From: Euborellia annulipes
Taxonomy: Eukaryota; Arthropoda; Insecta; Dermaptera; Anisolabididae
Length of the DNA: 64,000 bases
NCBI GenBank assembly: GCA_023213315.1
Contig: JAKCPI010016693.1
Coordinates: forward strand, 1-64,000
Direction of reading: 5' to 3'
Under the pieces are notes generated by a model. It was not told the DNA's origin. It saw only the letters and a list, made by a program, of their open reading frames with translations, and did no database searches. This document shows positions 23,632 to 34,718 of the stretch, piece by piece (position 1 is the first letter of the stretch; each line of letters opens with the position of its first letter). The translations under genes were made by a program, and so were the position numbers.

Positions 23632-24001
23632 GATCCTTATTTCTGATTCCACTCGGTTCCTTTTAGCCAATCTCTTCTATACTAGGGAGGAGGTCCTAGT
23701 CAAACTAGGAGGGACTCTCTCAGCCCCTGCGTGTAGCCTGCTCCTTTAGAAGAATGCATCACTGAGAGGGAATTCTCTTTAAGTCCCTTCCACAGGACGG
23801 GATGCCACAGTAACTCTCTCTTCTAGTAGAGTTGCCTAGGGGCTTTTGTGGTGAGATCCTATATTCCAACCCAGTCCCTGCTTGAGGATTTGTTAACATT
23901 AAATAAATGTTGTATTTAATGAAAAAATCCTTCACGCCCAGGATTTGAAAAGGGATCTTCTTTGTAGAAGCCGACATCCTAGCCCGCCACACCAGCGAGC
24001 C
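23632..24001 (-). mobile_element. tSINE-1 copy, 3'-truncated
   Basis: Reverse copy of 1617-2172 from the GGCTCGCTGGTGT head (24001) to AAATAAGGAT (about 23632); the (AAT)n tail is missing. Diverged by many substitutions. Confidence 0.85.
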
Positions 24002-24059
24002 CCCTTTAATCTAGATATATATTTTACATGAATTAATGGTCTAAAATATAATTATTCAA

Positions 24060-24293
24060 GTGGAAAAGCCCGCCGAAGGGCTGCGCCCCCTGGACTCCCT
24101 TTCTCACCTTCGTCGAGCAAATGCATCAAATTTATTCTTGCTCACTGTTTGGAAATTTTATTTCCCTATCTCACTTAGTTTTAAATTTCCTTCTTTGACT
24201 CAACTTCCTTTTATTCTGGCCAATCAGCGTCCTGATAGACACATACACACAGGAACATGAAGTCAGCCGCTAGCGCTTTATATTATAATATGA
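24060..24293 (-). mobile_element. Degraded Helitron-like element
   Basis: Minus-strand 5' end A|TCATATTATAATATAAAGCG is typical of Helitrons. The 3' side has GGGGGCGCAGCCC...GGCGGGC as in 33412-33784, but the terminal hairpin is incomplete and CTAG is lost. Confidence 0.5.
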
Positions 24294-24309
24294 TGATGAT
24301 ATTGATTAA

Positions 24310-24683
24310 GGTGCGCGTCGAAAACAGTTAGTAGACGATTCAGAAGCTGGTACCTCTAGGCGGCAAGAGATGGCGTTAGTTTTTCCCACAAGTGATTTAT
24401 TCCATTTCATTTGAAAGTTTTCAGCTAATTAATTAAAGGAGAAAAATTAATTATTTTTTAACACAATGATTACTAATTTAATTATCTATAGACCGAATTT
24501 TTTTTTAAATATCTTTTATTCAATGGGATTAATCAAAAAAGAAAAATTTTTTTGAAAATCAAAAAAAGGGCTTTATAAGTTGTAGATATTTTAATTAGAT
24601 TTAATTAAAAAAAAATTGAGGTCGATAGCTTCAAAATTGTTGCCGTTGGAATCTCCCAAAATTTGCACCCCGAGACGCGCACC
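24310..24683. mobile_element. TTAA-flanked MITE with GGTGCGCGTC ends
   Basis: TTAA (24306-24309), then GGTGCGCGTC...GACGCGCACC, then TTAA (24684-24687). 374 bp, non-coding. A TTAA target fits piggyBac- or Kolobok-type transposases; the superfamily is not decided by sequence alone. A related GGTGCGCACCTTAAG lies at 59793. Confidence 0.65.
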
Positions 24684-24689
24684 TTAAGT

Positions 24690-25595
24690 CTAGCGAGGAG
24701 AGCGTTTAATCCAAACATTTACCACTACCAATACCAATACAAGGTAACTTCTGAATAGTTGTATAAAATTGTTGTTAATTATTCGACTAATTCAAGACAA
24801 ATCTTACCTTTAGGATGCTATTTTGTGAATTTCTTAAAAAATGTCAAATCAAAAGCAAGTCAAACGCATCTTGATATCCTTTTTTTTTTGCTAAAATTAG
24901 ACAGATTTCCAGACAGACCAAGGATAAGATAAAAGGAATCTAAAAATAACACCAATTTTATCGAGTTTATTTAAAAAAAAAATATCTAAAATTGTTTGGT
25001 TGGTCTGGAGTTAACAAAGGAAAAAAGAAATGCATAACCTGCAAAATATTTTAATTATCCCTTTTTAAAAGGGCATTTCAAAAGAGATCCTTTCTTCAAT
25101 CAGATCTTTATACAATCACCTTAAATATCATTCGTCAAAACCATGCAACAAACTGTTTTGTCAGCAAATTTTTAAGGCAATTTTATGCTTATAAGCACCT
25201 GATGGGAACAGAATCTCTTTTGGGACTTGAAGCGTAATTAAAATATTTTCTTTGGTCATAGCCTTGACCCTTGATTCTTGGTCATCAACGTAGAATCAAA
25301 ATTGTTTCTAGAAAGAAGGAATTGTGATTTTTTTTTAAATGGCACTCCTATTTGGCATTAATCAGGATCCTTCGGGGGTAGATGCATTAACACTAGGTAT
25401 TTATTTAAGTCTTGAGCCTAAGATTTTACCCCTGAAAAGACAATAGGATTCTAAATCCTTCTAAAAAAAAGGCGCCCAGATATTTTTTTCTCTTTCCTGG
25501 AGAGAGGGTTCTAACGCTCAAACTTCCTCGCTTGTTTACACCATGTTCATAGAAGTTGGAATTTATTCAGTACAGAGCGGACAAAAAAATTAAAT
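24690..25595. other. AT-rich sequence, no gene seen
   Basis: Nothing recognisable. Confidence 0.4.
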
Positions 25596-25599
25596 ATTT

Positions 25600-25955
25600 T
25601 TTTTTACTTTGTCTTACTTTACTTTTTCTTAATATATAGAAAGAAAGTATTGCATTGATATAAAAAGTTTGATATCGAGGTTTTCATGGGAATACACGTC
25701 TGTGGCCCCTGAGCCCAAAAAAATAGGTCTCACAAAATGGCCTGTCTGTGTGCCGATCTGTCCGAAGAAATGTCTGTAAAAAAAAATATACATATAATTT
25801 TACAGAAATTTTACATCTTGACTTCTAATGTACTGTTGGAAACCAAATATATGATATGTCGTCATAAAAAATCTGACGTGACAAGCACAGAACAATTACC
25901 AAAGAGAAAATTGTGTGCTTTGCTGGATGCAATCCAGTCACACCAGATTTTTAAT
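25600..25955 (-). repeat. HP-A repeat, internally deleted copy
   Basis: Reverse-oriented terminal hairpin (25600-25660), GTTTTCATGGGAATACACG block, then directly head sequence GTGACAAGCACAGAAC...CAGTCACACCAG. Confidence 0.75.
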
Positions 25956-25959
25956 AAAT

Positions 25960-27710
25960 AACTATATAAATTTTTAACAGTGTTGCAATTTTTATTCTGA
26001 GGAAAAGTCTAGAGAGAGCAATAGTGATCCAAAACGGTTGTTAGATCCCTTGATTCCCACTACTCTCTTTAAACATTAAACGAGAAGGTGGCAGCAATTA
26101 CAGTTTTATTTTGTTGCATTTGTTTTATTTACGTTTTACTGTTCCTTAGGTTTATTTTTATAGCCAATATAGTATAGTATAGTAGTAGTATATAGAGAAA
26201 GAGAGGTCAGCTTTTGCAGACTCCAGGGCTGCTATTTGAAATGCCAATCTCCTCTTCTCTCCACTCTCTTTCTTTCTATTGATCCAATTTCTAATCTAAC
26301 ATCTCAAACACAGGTGGTTTCCTTCTTCATTTTTTTCTATTGTATTTTTTTTTAAGTTATCGTTAAGGAGAATTTGAAAAATGCCAAACCTGAAGCTTTA
26401 GATCTACTTCTCATCTTTTTTCCCAGTCTATTTAGCGAAAAAATATTAAAGAAGGGAAGTTAGAAGAAATTTAAGAAATAATAATAATTATATAGCCCGA
26501 AAATCTTTTCTGAGGGGAGGGGGAGGATCCTGACAATAACCTCCTCTTGCAAATAAATAATTTTCTGATATATTTTCAAATTTTAATGTATCTTTATTTT
26601 TATTTCTATTTTTTTATTTTATTTTTATATTACTATTTTTTTATTTTATTTTTATTTTACTATTTTTTTATTTTATTTTTATTTTACTATTTTTTTATTT
26701 TATTTTTAATTAATTATAACTTGGACCTCCATATTGCACTTCTGGTTATGGCCCTAATATAGGGTTTAAAATCAAAGATGTGAAGTTTTTTTTTCAAATT
26801 CTTTAATGGATTCCTAGTTTGATTTACCGACAGTCCGACACTATTGAGTTTAAGAGGGAGAATCTTCCCCAGGTAGTGGGGGATGGCCTTTATAACATTT
26901 TTCAAGACCATAATCCCCGTGGGTACAATGATACACATACAAAGACTTCCAGGCGCTAATTTTGCAATTTTCTGTGGGAATCTTTGCATGTGTTTTTTTT
27001 TTTAGGACACTAGAACCTTTAAAAACGTTTTGATATTAAAAATTTGCCAGGGGATCGATGAAAAAATAATTGATATTTTTAATTAAAACATCAATGTTTC
27101 CAAAACATTGAACACTATCCCCACTTCCGACAAGCATATTATTAAAATGTCCAAGGTGACCAACTTGGCAACCTGGCCTCTTGGTCACAATTACTCTGAC
27201 CTTGACTCATCATCAGGAAAAAAAAGAGGAGGGGGGACTTTCTGACCATCCCCCTTTTCTAGTAAACTTAACTTCAGTATTGTTCATGTTACCGGTCTTT
27301 TGCTTTGACTTGCCCACACAGCCCCTTCTAATATGGTAAGAAATTTATTTAAAATTCATTCGACCTTTTAATTGAGTTTTATAGTATTATGTAAAGATAA
27401 GCTCTAAATCTCTTCTTCCGTCTCAAAATTCTATTTATTTATTTACTTACTAGGAATGGGGCATTTTTCACTTAAAATTTGGGTTTTTAGTTGATTTTAT
27501 ATAAATAAATAAAAATCTAGTCCTTGTCGGAGAAAATGTTATTTTTTAATTCAATGTCATTTAGTTGCGTTTTTTGGCCAAATTTTCTATCAAAAATATT
27601 TTTGATTATGACTATTCTTTTTTAGTTATAGGTGTTCTTTTTAATTTGCAAAGACTCAAGGATATTTGAACCTTTTATATTTAAAAATTTAGAATTTTAT
27701 CTTGAATATT
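25960..27710. other. AT-rich sequence with a 27-bp minisatellite
   Basis: 26590-26705 holds about four T-rich units of period 27 bp marked by TACTAT; the rest is unassigned. Confidence 0.5.
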
Positions 27711-27712
27711 AA

Positions 27713-28494
27713 AACTCTTGTGTGCTTGGCTTGTCACACCAGATTTTTTTGTGTCGAGATATATTGAGTTTCCGTCGATATTCAAGATATATTCAAGAAT
27801 TCAAGATATAAATTTTATAAACATGAAAAAATATTTATATTTTGTTACCATGGTAAACATTTTTCCTAACTTTCCTATGAAGTACAAGAGTAAAGTGTTC
27901 TTTACAAGATTTCAAGGGCAAAATGAGAATATACGTTTTAATGAGCATCTAAAAAATAATTGATTTATGAATTTTAATTAATTCGTTAGCCCTCGGGGCA
28001 TGGCGTAGAGGTTAGCGTGCTAACCTCATATACCAAACGTCGCGGGTTCGGACCCCAGGCAGTCCGATGATTTTATTTAAGCCAATTGGATACCAAATGG
28101 CTTAAATAAGAATGCCTGGACCCCATATATGTATATTTATCAATAACGGATATCGTAAAAAGTCTTAAATGGCCTGAGTTGCCGAAAAGACTGTGTGAAT
28201 GTGTGTGTGAGTGCGAGTGTGAATGAGAAAAAAGTGTGAGTGTTTAAAAAAAAAAAAAAAAAAAAATTAATTCGTTAGAGCAAATTTTGAGAAAATCGAG
28301 AAAATAAAAATAAAAAAGTACATCAGTATAGTATTAACACTTTTTGGCCAATTTTGTCACGAAAGCCACTTCTTTGGATTTATGGGATCTCAAAAATTGT
28401 ATATTCATCAAAATCTCGACATCGTATTTTTGACAAAATCCAATACTTTCTTTCTATACATATATTAACATATATAGGTGAGAAAAAGTAAAAA
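27713..28494 (+). repeat. HP-A repeat copy adjacent to the receptor start exon
   Basis: Head partly lost; GTTACCATGG block, then tSINE-2 at 27990-28264, then the 3' part to GAGAAAAAGTAAAA. It ends about 85 bp before the acceptor of the start-codon exon, so it occupies the 3' end of the upstream intron. Confidence 0.8.
27990..28264 (+). mobile_element. tSINE-2, complete tRNA-derived SINE
   Basis: tRNA-like head with A box TGGCGTAGAGG (28001-28011) and B box GGTTCGGACCC (28045-28055), a body with a TTTAAGCCA/TGGCTTAAA palindrome and GTGTGTGAGTG repeats, and a poly(A) end. The 14-bp TSD AATTAATTCGTTAG (27976-27989 and 28265-28278) splits an HP-A copy cleanly. Length 275 bp. Confidence 0.9.
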
Positions 28495-28592
28495 GAGAGA
28501 GAGAAAATTTTGTCGCATGTTGTATTTGACGCTAACTAGCTTGTTATGATTTATTCTAATTATTATTTTCTATTTTAGGGGCGGCGGCGGCG

Positions 28593-28798
28593 ATGAACGA
28601 CTCGGAGCTGAACGCATCCGTTATCCCAGAATGGGAACCCCAGGAAGAAGTAAGACGGTTCTCCATCGTACAGATGACCTTCATCGCCATCGTCGCCGGC
28701 TTCCTCAGTCTCGTTACCGTCGTCGGCAACAGCATGGTCATGATCTCCTTTAAAATAGATAAACAGCTCCAGACTATTAGCAACTATTTCCTATTCAG
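28593..28798 (+). CDS. mAChR-A: Muscarinic acetylcholine receptor (A-type-like), start-codon exon, residues 1-68
   Basis: N-terminus and TM1 of a plasma-membrane G-protein-coupled receptor for acetylcholine. The exon begins at about 28579 after acceptor AG 28577-28578 with a T-rich tract, so an untranslated exon must lie upstream. ATG 28593 follows a GGCGGCG context. Residues 1-27 are extracellular with N-glycosylation sequons at N2 (NDS) and N7 (NAS). TM1 is roughly 28-51 and contains GNSMVM with N46 as Asn1.50. ISFKI and NYFLF lead into TM2. The donor CAG|GTAAAT follows base 28798, leaving a phase-2 split codon (AG|T = Ser69) that joins exactly to the exon at 34719. GC is much higher than in the flanks. 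An HP-A repeat copy ends about 85 bp before the exon. The A-type assignment rests on family motifs recalled, not on a search. Confidence 0.93.
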
Positions 28799-29024
28799 GT
28801 AAATCACATCACCACTATTCTTCATTAAAAAAAAAACAAACAAAAGAATAAATTATTTCCTTCGTTATATGAATTACATTAGACCTATCGGTATTTATAG
28901 ATAATAGATAGTAGCCTATTTAGCCATAAGACGTACTGTGCTATCTGGGTGTGAACATATTAAATTATTTTAATTTTCTAGAAAAAATTTTTTGTCCCCC
29001 CCTGATTCAAATTCGTTCCGGCGC

Positions 29025-29102
29025 CCCTGTATACACTGGGCCTCAGCGATTTTTTTACGGAAAAAGTGGGCCGCACATCAAAAAAGGTTGGGAACCGCAG
29101 AT
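29025..29102. mobile_element. One end of a hAT-type MITE
   Basis: Minus strand reads GCGGTTCCCAACCTTTTTTG, the widespread GGTTCCCAACC hAT end, next to a GGCCCAC block; the partner end is not seen. Confidence 0.45.
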
Positions 29103-30059
29103 CTAGCTGATACTACAAGGGGTGGGGCATCTCTCCCGAATGTGACGTCTCTCTTCCCGATTTACCCTAACCATTAATAGAAATAATATATTAATATAAT
29201 ATTAATAATTATTATTCCACATAAGCTAATAAAAACAGTCACCCATAGGCTATTTTATATACCTATGTATATCGTTTTGCATTTCGGGGCTCTTTTGGCC
29301 TAAAACGTAAACATATATAAAAAAAAAAATTTCATTACCATAATACTTTCTTTTTATTTATTATATAAAACTGCGAGAAAGTAAAATAAAACAGGCTTTG
29401 TTCGTTTTATTTCCAAGAAAAATAATTTCTTTATCCTTTTGTGAATTTTTCAAGCTTTTGGATGATTTTGTTTTTTTTTTATTTTTTTTTTGAGAGAAAT
29501 AAATTCATTTTTTGGATTAAGCAGAGAATGCGTTTTTTTATGCTTGAACTCTCTTAAAGGGTCATAATTTCACCTTCTGATCATTAATTCCCGAGTGCGA
29601 ATTAAGATACGCATCTGAAACATCTTAATAATAATGTTTTTTTCGCTCTCACTCTCTCCCTCCATATCAACTTTATGAGAGAATAAAAAATAATTTAGGG
29701 TAATGAATTTTTTTTTTTTTTTATTAGAAATTTTGCTGACAAAGTAAAATTCTTTTTAAAAAATTCCTCCTTTACACTCAAGTGGAATGCTCAGATTTTT
29801 TCCTATTTTTTTTTTTTTTTTTTTTTTAATCAATTTTCTTTTCATCTTTCTCTATCACCTGACGATCTCATCTTTGGATATCACATAAAAATCCCGTTCA
29901 TGTTTACTTTTTTTTTTTTTTTTTTTAATAATCGTTTAGAAAACTTTTTGATCAGAAAAAAACTCTAGATAGTGTCACACATGTACTATTCATTTTATAT
30001 AAAAATGTAGGCTATATCAAAAGCGATCAGGCTCTTTTAAGAAGGTAGTGTATCTCAAT

Positions 30060-30736
30060 AAAAAAATCTGGTGTGACTGGCGCACAGCACACAACTTTCT
30101 CTTACCTTCGGTAATCGAAAGTTGTGTTCTGTGCTTGTCACACCAGATTTTTTGTGTCGACATGTATTTAGTTTCCGATAGTACGGTTCATTCGATTTTC
30201 AAGATGTAAAATTTATAAGTATGGCAAAATATTTATATTTTGTTACCATGGCAACCATTTCTCCTATCTTTTCTATGGAGTACAAGAGTAAAGTGGTCTT
30301 CAGAAGATTTCAATCACAAAATGAGAATATACATTTTATTGAGAATCTAAAAAATAATTGATTTTTGAATTAAAAAAAAAATCGGACAAATTTAGAGAAA
30401 ATCGAAAAAAACTGAAAAAGTGCATCAGTAAAGTACTAGTACTCTTTGGTCGATTTTGTTCAAAAGCTTCGTGTCACGTCCCATGGGGGGTGCCTGACTT
30501 AAATATAAACTTTCAACCTCCTAGCTCTTTTCGTTCTTGAGATATTTTGTTCACAGACACACACACACACAGACACACAGACAGACAGACCATGTCTCGA
30601 AAAGCACTTTTTTGGATTCAGGGGACCTCAAAACGTAAAGATCCATCAAAATCTCGATATCGAATTTTTGACATAAATCCAATACTTTCTCTCTCTATAT
30701 ATATTAACATATATATAGAGGTAAGAGAAAGTAAAA
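30060..30736 (+). repeat. HP-A repeat, near full length
   Basis: Complete from AATCTGGTGTGAC head foldback to GAGAAAGTAAAA. In sense orientation within the receptor intron. Confidence 0.85.
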
Positions 30737-31105
30737 TTAAATAAAGAATTTGTTTTGTTTTTGTCATAGCAATATATTATTAGTAAATTAACAATCAATT
30801 TGGCAGGCTCTCGGAGTCAATTTTTTGATTGCAAATGAGTTCACATTTAAAAACATTATAAACACCTGTTTAAGTTTATTTATAAGCTCTAGGGGACACC
30901 TGATGAATGTTACTAAAATGAAGAAAAACGTGTTAAACAATTTAATTAAATTTTTGATAGTACTTTACTTTTTGTAAAAAAATTATAAAAGCTTCAAAAT
31001 ACTATAATGGATAATAGCTAAAGTCTATCTATCCCCAAAATCTATTTCTTTTTTTTTTTTTTTTACTTTCTCTCAGCTATATCTCTGTTCAGTCATTGGT
31101 GTCTT

Positions 31106-31142
31106 CAGTGGCGGATTAATGCAATTTTGCCGGGGGAGGCGG

Positions 31143-31173
<31 letters not shown>

Positions 31174-31358
31174 AGGACTTTGTCGGCATCTATGGCCATT
31201 TAGACCCCTTTCCTATTTATTTAAATTGATTGGTAACAAATTCAATTGAAATTAACGAGCGGAAATCATAATTTCTTTAGATTACTAGTTTTAATAACTT
31301 TTTGAATTTCTTCTCGGGAGGGGGGGGGCGATCGCCCCCCCCCTTTAATCCGCCCCTG
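31106..31358. mobile_element. hAT-type MITE with CAGTGGCGGATTAA ends
   Basis: CAGTGGCGGATTAA...TTAATCCGCCCCTG, with G-rich/C-rich subterminal runs. The flanking 8-mers (GGTGTCTT, ATTGTCCT) match at only 5 positions, so the TSD is eroded or the ends are off. Confidence 0.65.
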
Positions 31359-31469
31359 ATTGTCCTGACCTGATACGTTGTGGCTATTCTGAGAGGTAAC
31401 TTTCACGAGAATAATACTGGGGTGGGTTTCCGTTTCCTTTCATTTAAAATAGAGTTGGATAATTTTTTG

Positions 31470-31552
31470 TCTTGAGGTGGATTTGAACTTGAGTTGTCTT
31501 CAACTCAGGATTATAAACTTGGCTGCTTTACCTCCTAGGTTAATCGCCTCCT
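31470..31552 (-). mobile_element. tRNA-like SINE head relic
   Basis: Minus strand A-box-like TAACCTAGGAGG and B-box-like AGTTCAAATCC, about 54 bp apart. No folded functional tRNA can be claimed. Confidence 0.4.
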
Positions 31553-31554
31553 CT

Positions 31555-31690
31555 ATATACCGGGTATATGTTAATATTTAAAGAGAAAGTACTGGATTCA
31601 TTTAAAAAATTCGATGTCGAGATTTTGATGGAAATATACGTTTTGCGGTCTCCTGAGTCCAAAAAAGAGAATGCGACCAGCCACCCATTT
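31555..31690 (-). repeat. HP-A fragment (3' end)
   Basis: Terminal hairpin through GTCGAGATTTTGATGG and the GGTCTCCTGAGTCC block. Confidence 0.75.
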
Positions 31691-32498
31691 TTGTTTTTAG
31701 GCCAAGGGCATGAAGGATTTATTTCCTAAATATTTACTAATTAAAGTAATCCTAATAAGCAATTAGTTATAGTTATTAAAAAAAAATTTATTGGACACAA
31801 GAGACATTTCTTTGAGAAGAGGATTAACCTAGAAATAGAAAAGCTTATTTTTTTTGTTGTCTTTGGGCGTTTTTAAGAGATATCGGGAAAAATATAAGAG
31901 AGAGAGAGAGAAAATTATTAAACACAAGCAAGCGTAACTAATTCGTTTGCTCCAAAAACATCGCCTCATTTAAAATTACACAGTGGCTTAAATAGACCAG
32001 AGGGAGGAATACGAAAAAAGAAAGAATAATAGATATAAAATTTTGCAATTAATTAAGAGAGAATTTTATATTATCGACTTCTTTTTGGATGCGAATGTGG
32101 AATTTTTAAGGGCTTTTAAAAATTTATGATAATATTAAAATAGGCGATGGGAGATCAGAGTGGAATATTTTGGAGCCAATTTATTTGTAAATATTATAGT
32201 TTGGCCCGCCCGTGAAGGTGCCGTGTAAAAGTATTTACAAATAAAGTACTCCATATATTCTTCTCTTTGATTCAATTTTTAATTACGTAACTTTTTACTT
32301 TAATTAATTTTAACCACTCTTTGATTTCTCCCATTAACTAAATTACCTACAGCATTAATAAAAAATATTTATTTGTCTACTATTATTAAATAAGAGATTA
32401 TTTATTTAGGTATGTAGATTAAAGAAATATACCCGCTTTTCTATTAATACCAATCAGTTAGAGATGAGTTCAAATAACATCATTGGGGGCCGATAAAC

Positions 32499-32756
32499 TT
32501 TTTTTTTTTAAACATTCACACTTTTTCTCTCACATTCACACAGTCTTTTCGGCAACTTAGGCCATTTAAGACTTTGACGATAACCGTTATATTATAATAT
32601 AATAAAATAATATATATATTTGGGGTCCAGGCATTTCTATTTAAGTCATTTGGTATCCAAATGCCTTAAATAAAATCATCGGACTGCCTGGGGTCCGAAC
32701 CCGCTTCGTTCGGTATAGAAGGTAGGCACGCTACCAACTACTCCAAGCCTTGTGGG
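32499..32756 (-). mobile_element. tSINE-2 copy, near complete
   Basis: Reverse-oriented from poly(T) at about 32499 to the head at about 32756. Flanks CCGATAAAC and CCGATACAC suggest a TSD with one mismatch. Confidence 0.75.
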
Positions 32757-32860
32757 CCCGATACACTTTAGCAGCACTGGAAATGAGGTGTTCTGAATAA
32801 AAAAATAAAAACTCAGGAAAGAGTAAAATTTGAAGTTAGTATATTTCTGAATGTAATTAT

Positions 32861-32922
32861 TATTTGAAATTCCTATCGGGATCCCCGTATATTTACCCGA
32901 GGTGCTTTCGTGTACGAAGCTT
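32861..32922 (-). mobile_element. tSINE-1 3'-end fragment
   Basis: AATTATTATTTGAAATTCC...CCCGAGGTGCTTTCGTGTACG matches the tail of 1617-2172. Confidence 0.75.
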
Positions 32923-32924
32923 AA

Positions 32925-33172
32925 CTTTATATAATAAATTTGAGCTTTTGAACAAAATCCACCAAAGAATACTAGTTCTTGACTGATGTAGGCCCTACTT
33001 TCTGAGTTTTTTCGATTTTCTCAAAATTCGTTCTAACGATTTTGATTAAAATTCAAAAATCATTTATTTTTTTGATGCTCTTTAAAATGTATATTCTCAT
33101 TTTACACAACTTTCGATTACCGAAGATAAGAGAAAGTTGTGTGCTGTGCGACCAGTAATACCATATTTTTTT
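32925..33172 (-). repeat. HP-A fragment with head
   Basis: GTACTAGTTC-type block, GAATATACATTTT block, then head foldback with TTACCGAAGATAA and GACCAGTAATACCATA. Confidence 0.75.
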
Positions 33173-33411
33173 CATAATCGTTGGGCTTCAATGCCCTTAC
33201 TTCTTATTTGTATTTTAAATACATTTTGGCTGATTACAATATTTTATGAGGCAAATTTACATTTGTTTATATTTTCAATTTTTTTTTTTTATTTGTCTTT
33301 TTCTGCATCTAAGGGATTATTTTAATTAGTAATTATTTAAAAAATAAATCTTTCGTGCCCTTGAACTAATAATGAAAAATCTGTGTAAACACTATCCTTG
33401 TTTATTTCAAA

Positions 33412-33784
33412 CTAGCCGCAAAGCCCCGCCTTCGGCGGGGCTTTCCGTCTAGCCAGGGGGCTGCGCCCCCTGGACCCCCTTGCTCGCCTACTTATATACA
33501 TACCGGTACATACATTTTCCCTTTTCATTTTTATATGTAGAGATTATTTTAGCGGTTAATTATTCATGAACTTAAGATTTTTTGTGAATCATATCCTTTC
33601 CGGGACTCTCCCGGTACACAGACAAAAAATTTACGCCGATATTTTAAATTCAAAATGTAAATAAATAAAAAAAATCGTAAACATGGGTAAATATTTATAT
33701 TTTGTTACCATGGCGCTATCCCTGAGGCCTGATTGGTTGTTTCACACATCGGACACCCTCTTAGCCTTTTATATATAAGTATGA
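33412..33784 (-). mobile_element. Non-autonomous Helitron-like element
   Basis: Minus-strand 5' terminus A|TCATACTTATATATAAAAGG and 3' terminus with hairpin AAAGCCCCGCC-GAA-GGCGGGGCTTT followed by GCGGCTAG|T; insertion between A and T, as Helitrons do. About 373 bp, no Rep/helicase sequence. Its middle (about 33645-33715) contains HP-A sequence (AAATATTTATATTTTGTTAC), a probable capture or nested remnant. Confidence 0.7.
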
Positions 33785-33835
33785 TGATTGGTAGCCAATA
33801 CAATTGAAATAAATTTTTCTCGCTTGGGACGAGAA

Positions 33836-33885
33836 ACGAACCCGAAACTCCAGGCACATGTGTTCTCACTGGGCCATTTTCATTT
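33836..33885 (-). mobile_element. tRNA-like SINE relic
   Basis: Minus strand TGGCCCAGTGAG (A-box-like) and GGGTTCGTTTC (B-box-like) about 36 bp apart. Confidence 0.3.
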
Positions 33886-33949
33886 TCATGTTTATTGATA
33901 CTTGTTGAATTCGTGTTTTTTTTTGTTTTTTTTTTAATGGGAGATCCTT

Positions 33950-34150
33950 GATAGTCCCTAAAGCTTTCGAAAAAATGTGAAAGAATAAAAACTTTTTAAA
34001 ATAGTGTATGAAAAAAAAAATTCAAAATTTATTAGGCAAAGTATTACTTGCTGTTGATGTGATACTATATTTACTATGTGGCTGGTTGCGTTTTTAAGAT
34101 ATCATGTTCACACTCACACTAATAGACATATGCCTAATTCCAAAAATGTA
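33950..34150 (+). repeat. HP-A-related repeat (A-prime), diverged
   Basis: Shares AAGAATAAAAACTTTTTAAA, AAAGTATTACTT and a terminal GTTCACACTCACAC block with 38.7-39.9 kb. Confidence 0.5.
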
Positions 34151-34157
34151 TTTTGGC

Positions 34158-34295
34158 CGGGGGGCCTGGCAACGGAGTTGAGCAACAGTCACCACAATCG
34201 TTGCTGTTAAGCAATGCCAAGCACGGCGAAATCTGGGATTGGTGACCCCCAGAAATCAGCGTGTAGAACGTCCCCCGGTAGCCATCGGTATTATA
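34158..34295 (+). repeat. 5S-rRNA-like repeat fragment
   Basis: GTTAAGCAATGCCAAGCACGG...GGGATTGGTGACCCCC resembles the 5S rRNA internal promoter region (GCTAAGC...GATGGGtGACC). The 5' and 3' parts do not look like intact 5S, so this is a 5S-derived repeat or pseudogene rather than a working gene. Confidence 0.45.
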
Positions 34296-34718
34296 AATGC
34301 AATAATATATATGTAAAATTAAAACCCTAATGGCCTCTGTAGCCGAAAAAGGGGAATAAAAAAAAAAAATGTTTTTTTTTTTTTTGATAAAGGGAGTTTT
34401 TATGGTAAAACGTCGAGAATTACTAAAATCTCAAGATTCTATTTTTTTTTTTTATGAATTTGCAAAACTTTTTCTAGTTCGTATACTAGAAAGGAAAAAA
34501 AAAAGTTATCAACATTCACTGCCTATTTTTTTTTTTTTTTTTTTTTTTTAATTTATTAGGGGTGACCCCTCAGTCATTCACTTGCCTATTTTTCGTTATT
34601 CGAAATCAAATTAAGAATATTTAATTTATTCAGAAATTTAATTTCCCATCACTTTCTATTATAAATTAAAAATTAGAATACAATAAAATAGTAATATTGT
34701 TTTTTCTATCATTTTCAG

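Larger units (their letters stand above)
28799..34718 (+). other. Receptor intron between the TM1 and TM2 exons (phase 2)
   Basis: GTAAAT ... TTTTCAG, 5920 bp. It holds two long HP-A pieces, SINE fragments, a hAT-type MITE, a Helitron-like element and a 5S-like repeat, all listed separately. The rest (28801-29020, 29110-30055, 30740-31100, 31700-32490, 33180-33410, 34320-34716) is AT-rich sequence with homopolymer T runs and no recognisable gene. Confidence 0.9.

Noticed and set aside
28556..28783. 75-codon minus-strand frame
   Set aside because: Antisense shadow of the receptor start exon.
33417..33445. GC hairpin resembling a bacterial rho-independent terminator
   Set aside because: It is better explained as the subterminal hairpin of a Helitron-like 3' end; no bacterial context.
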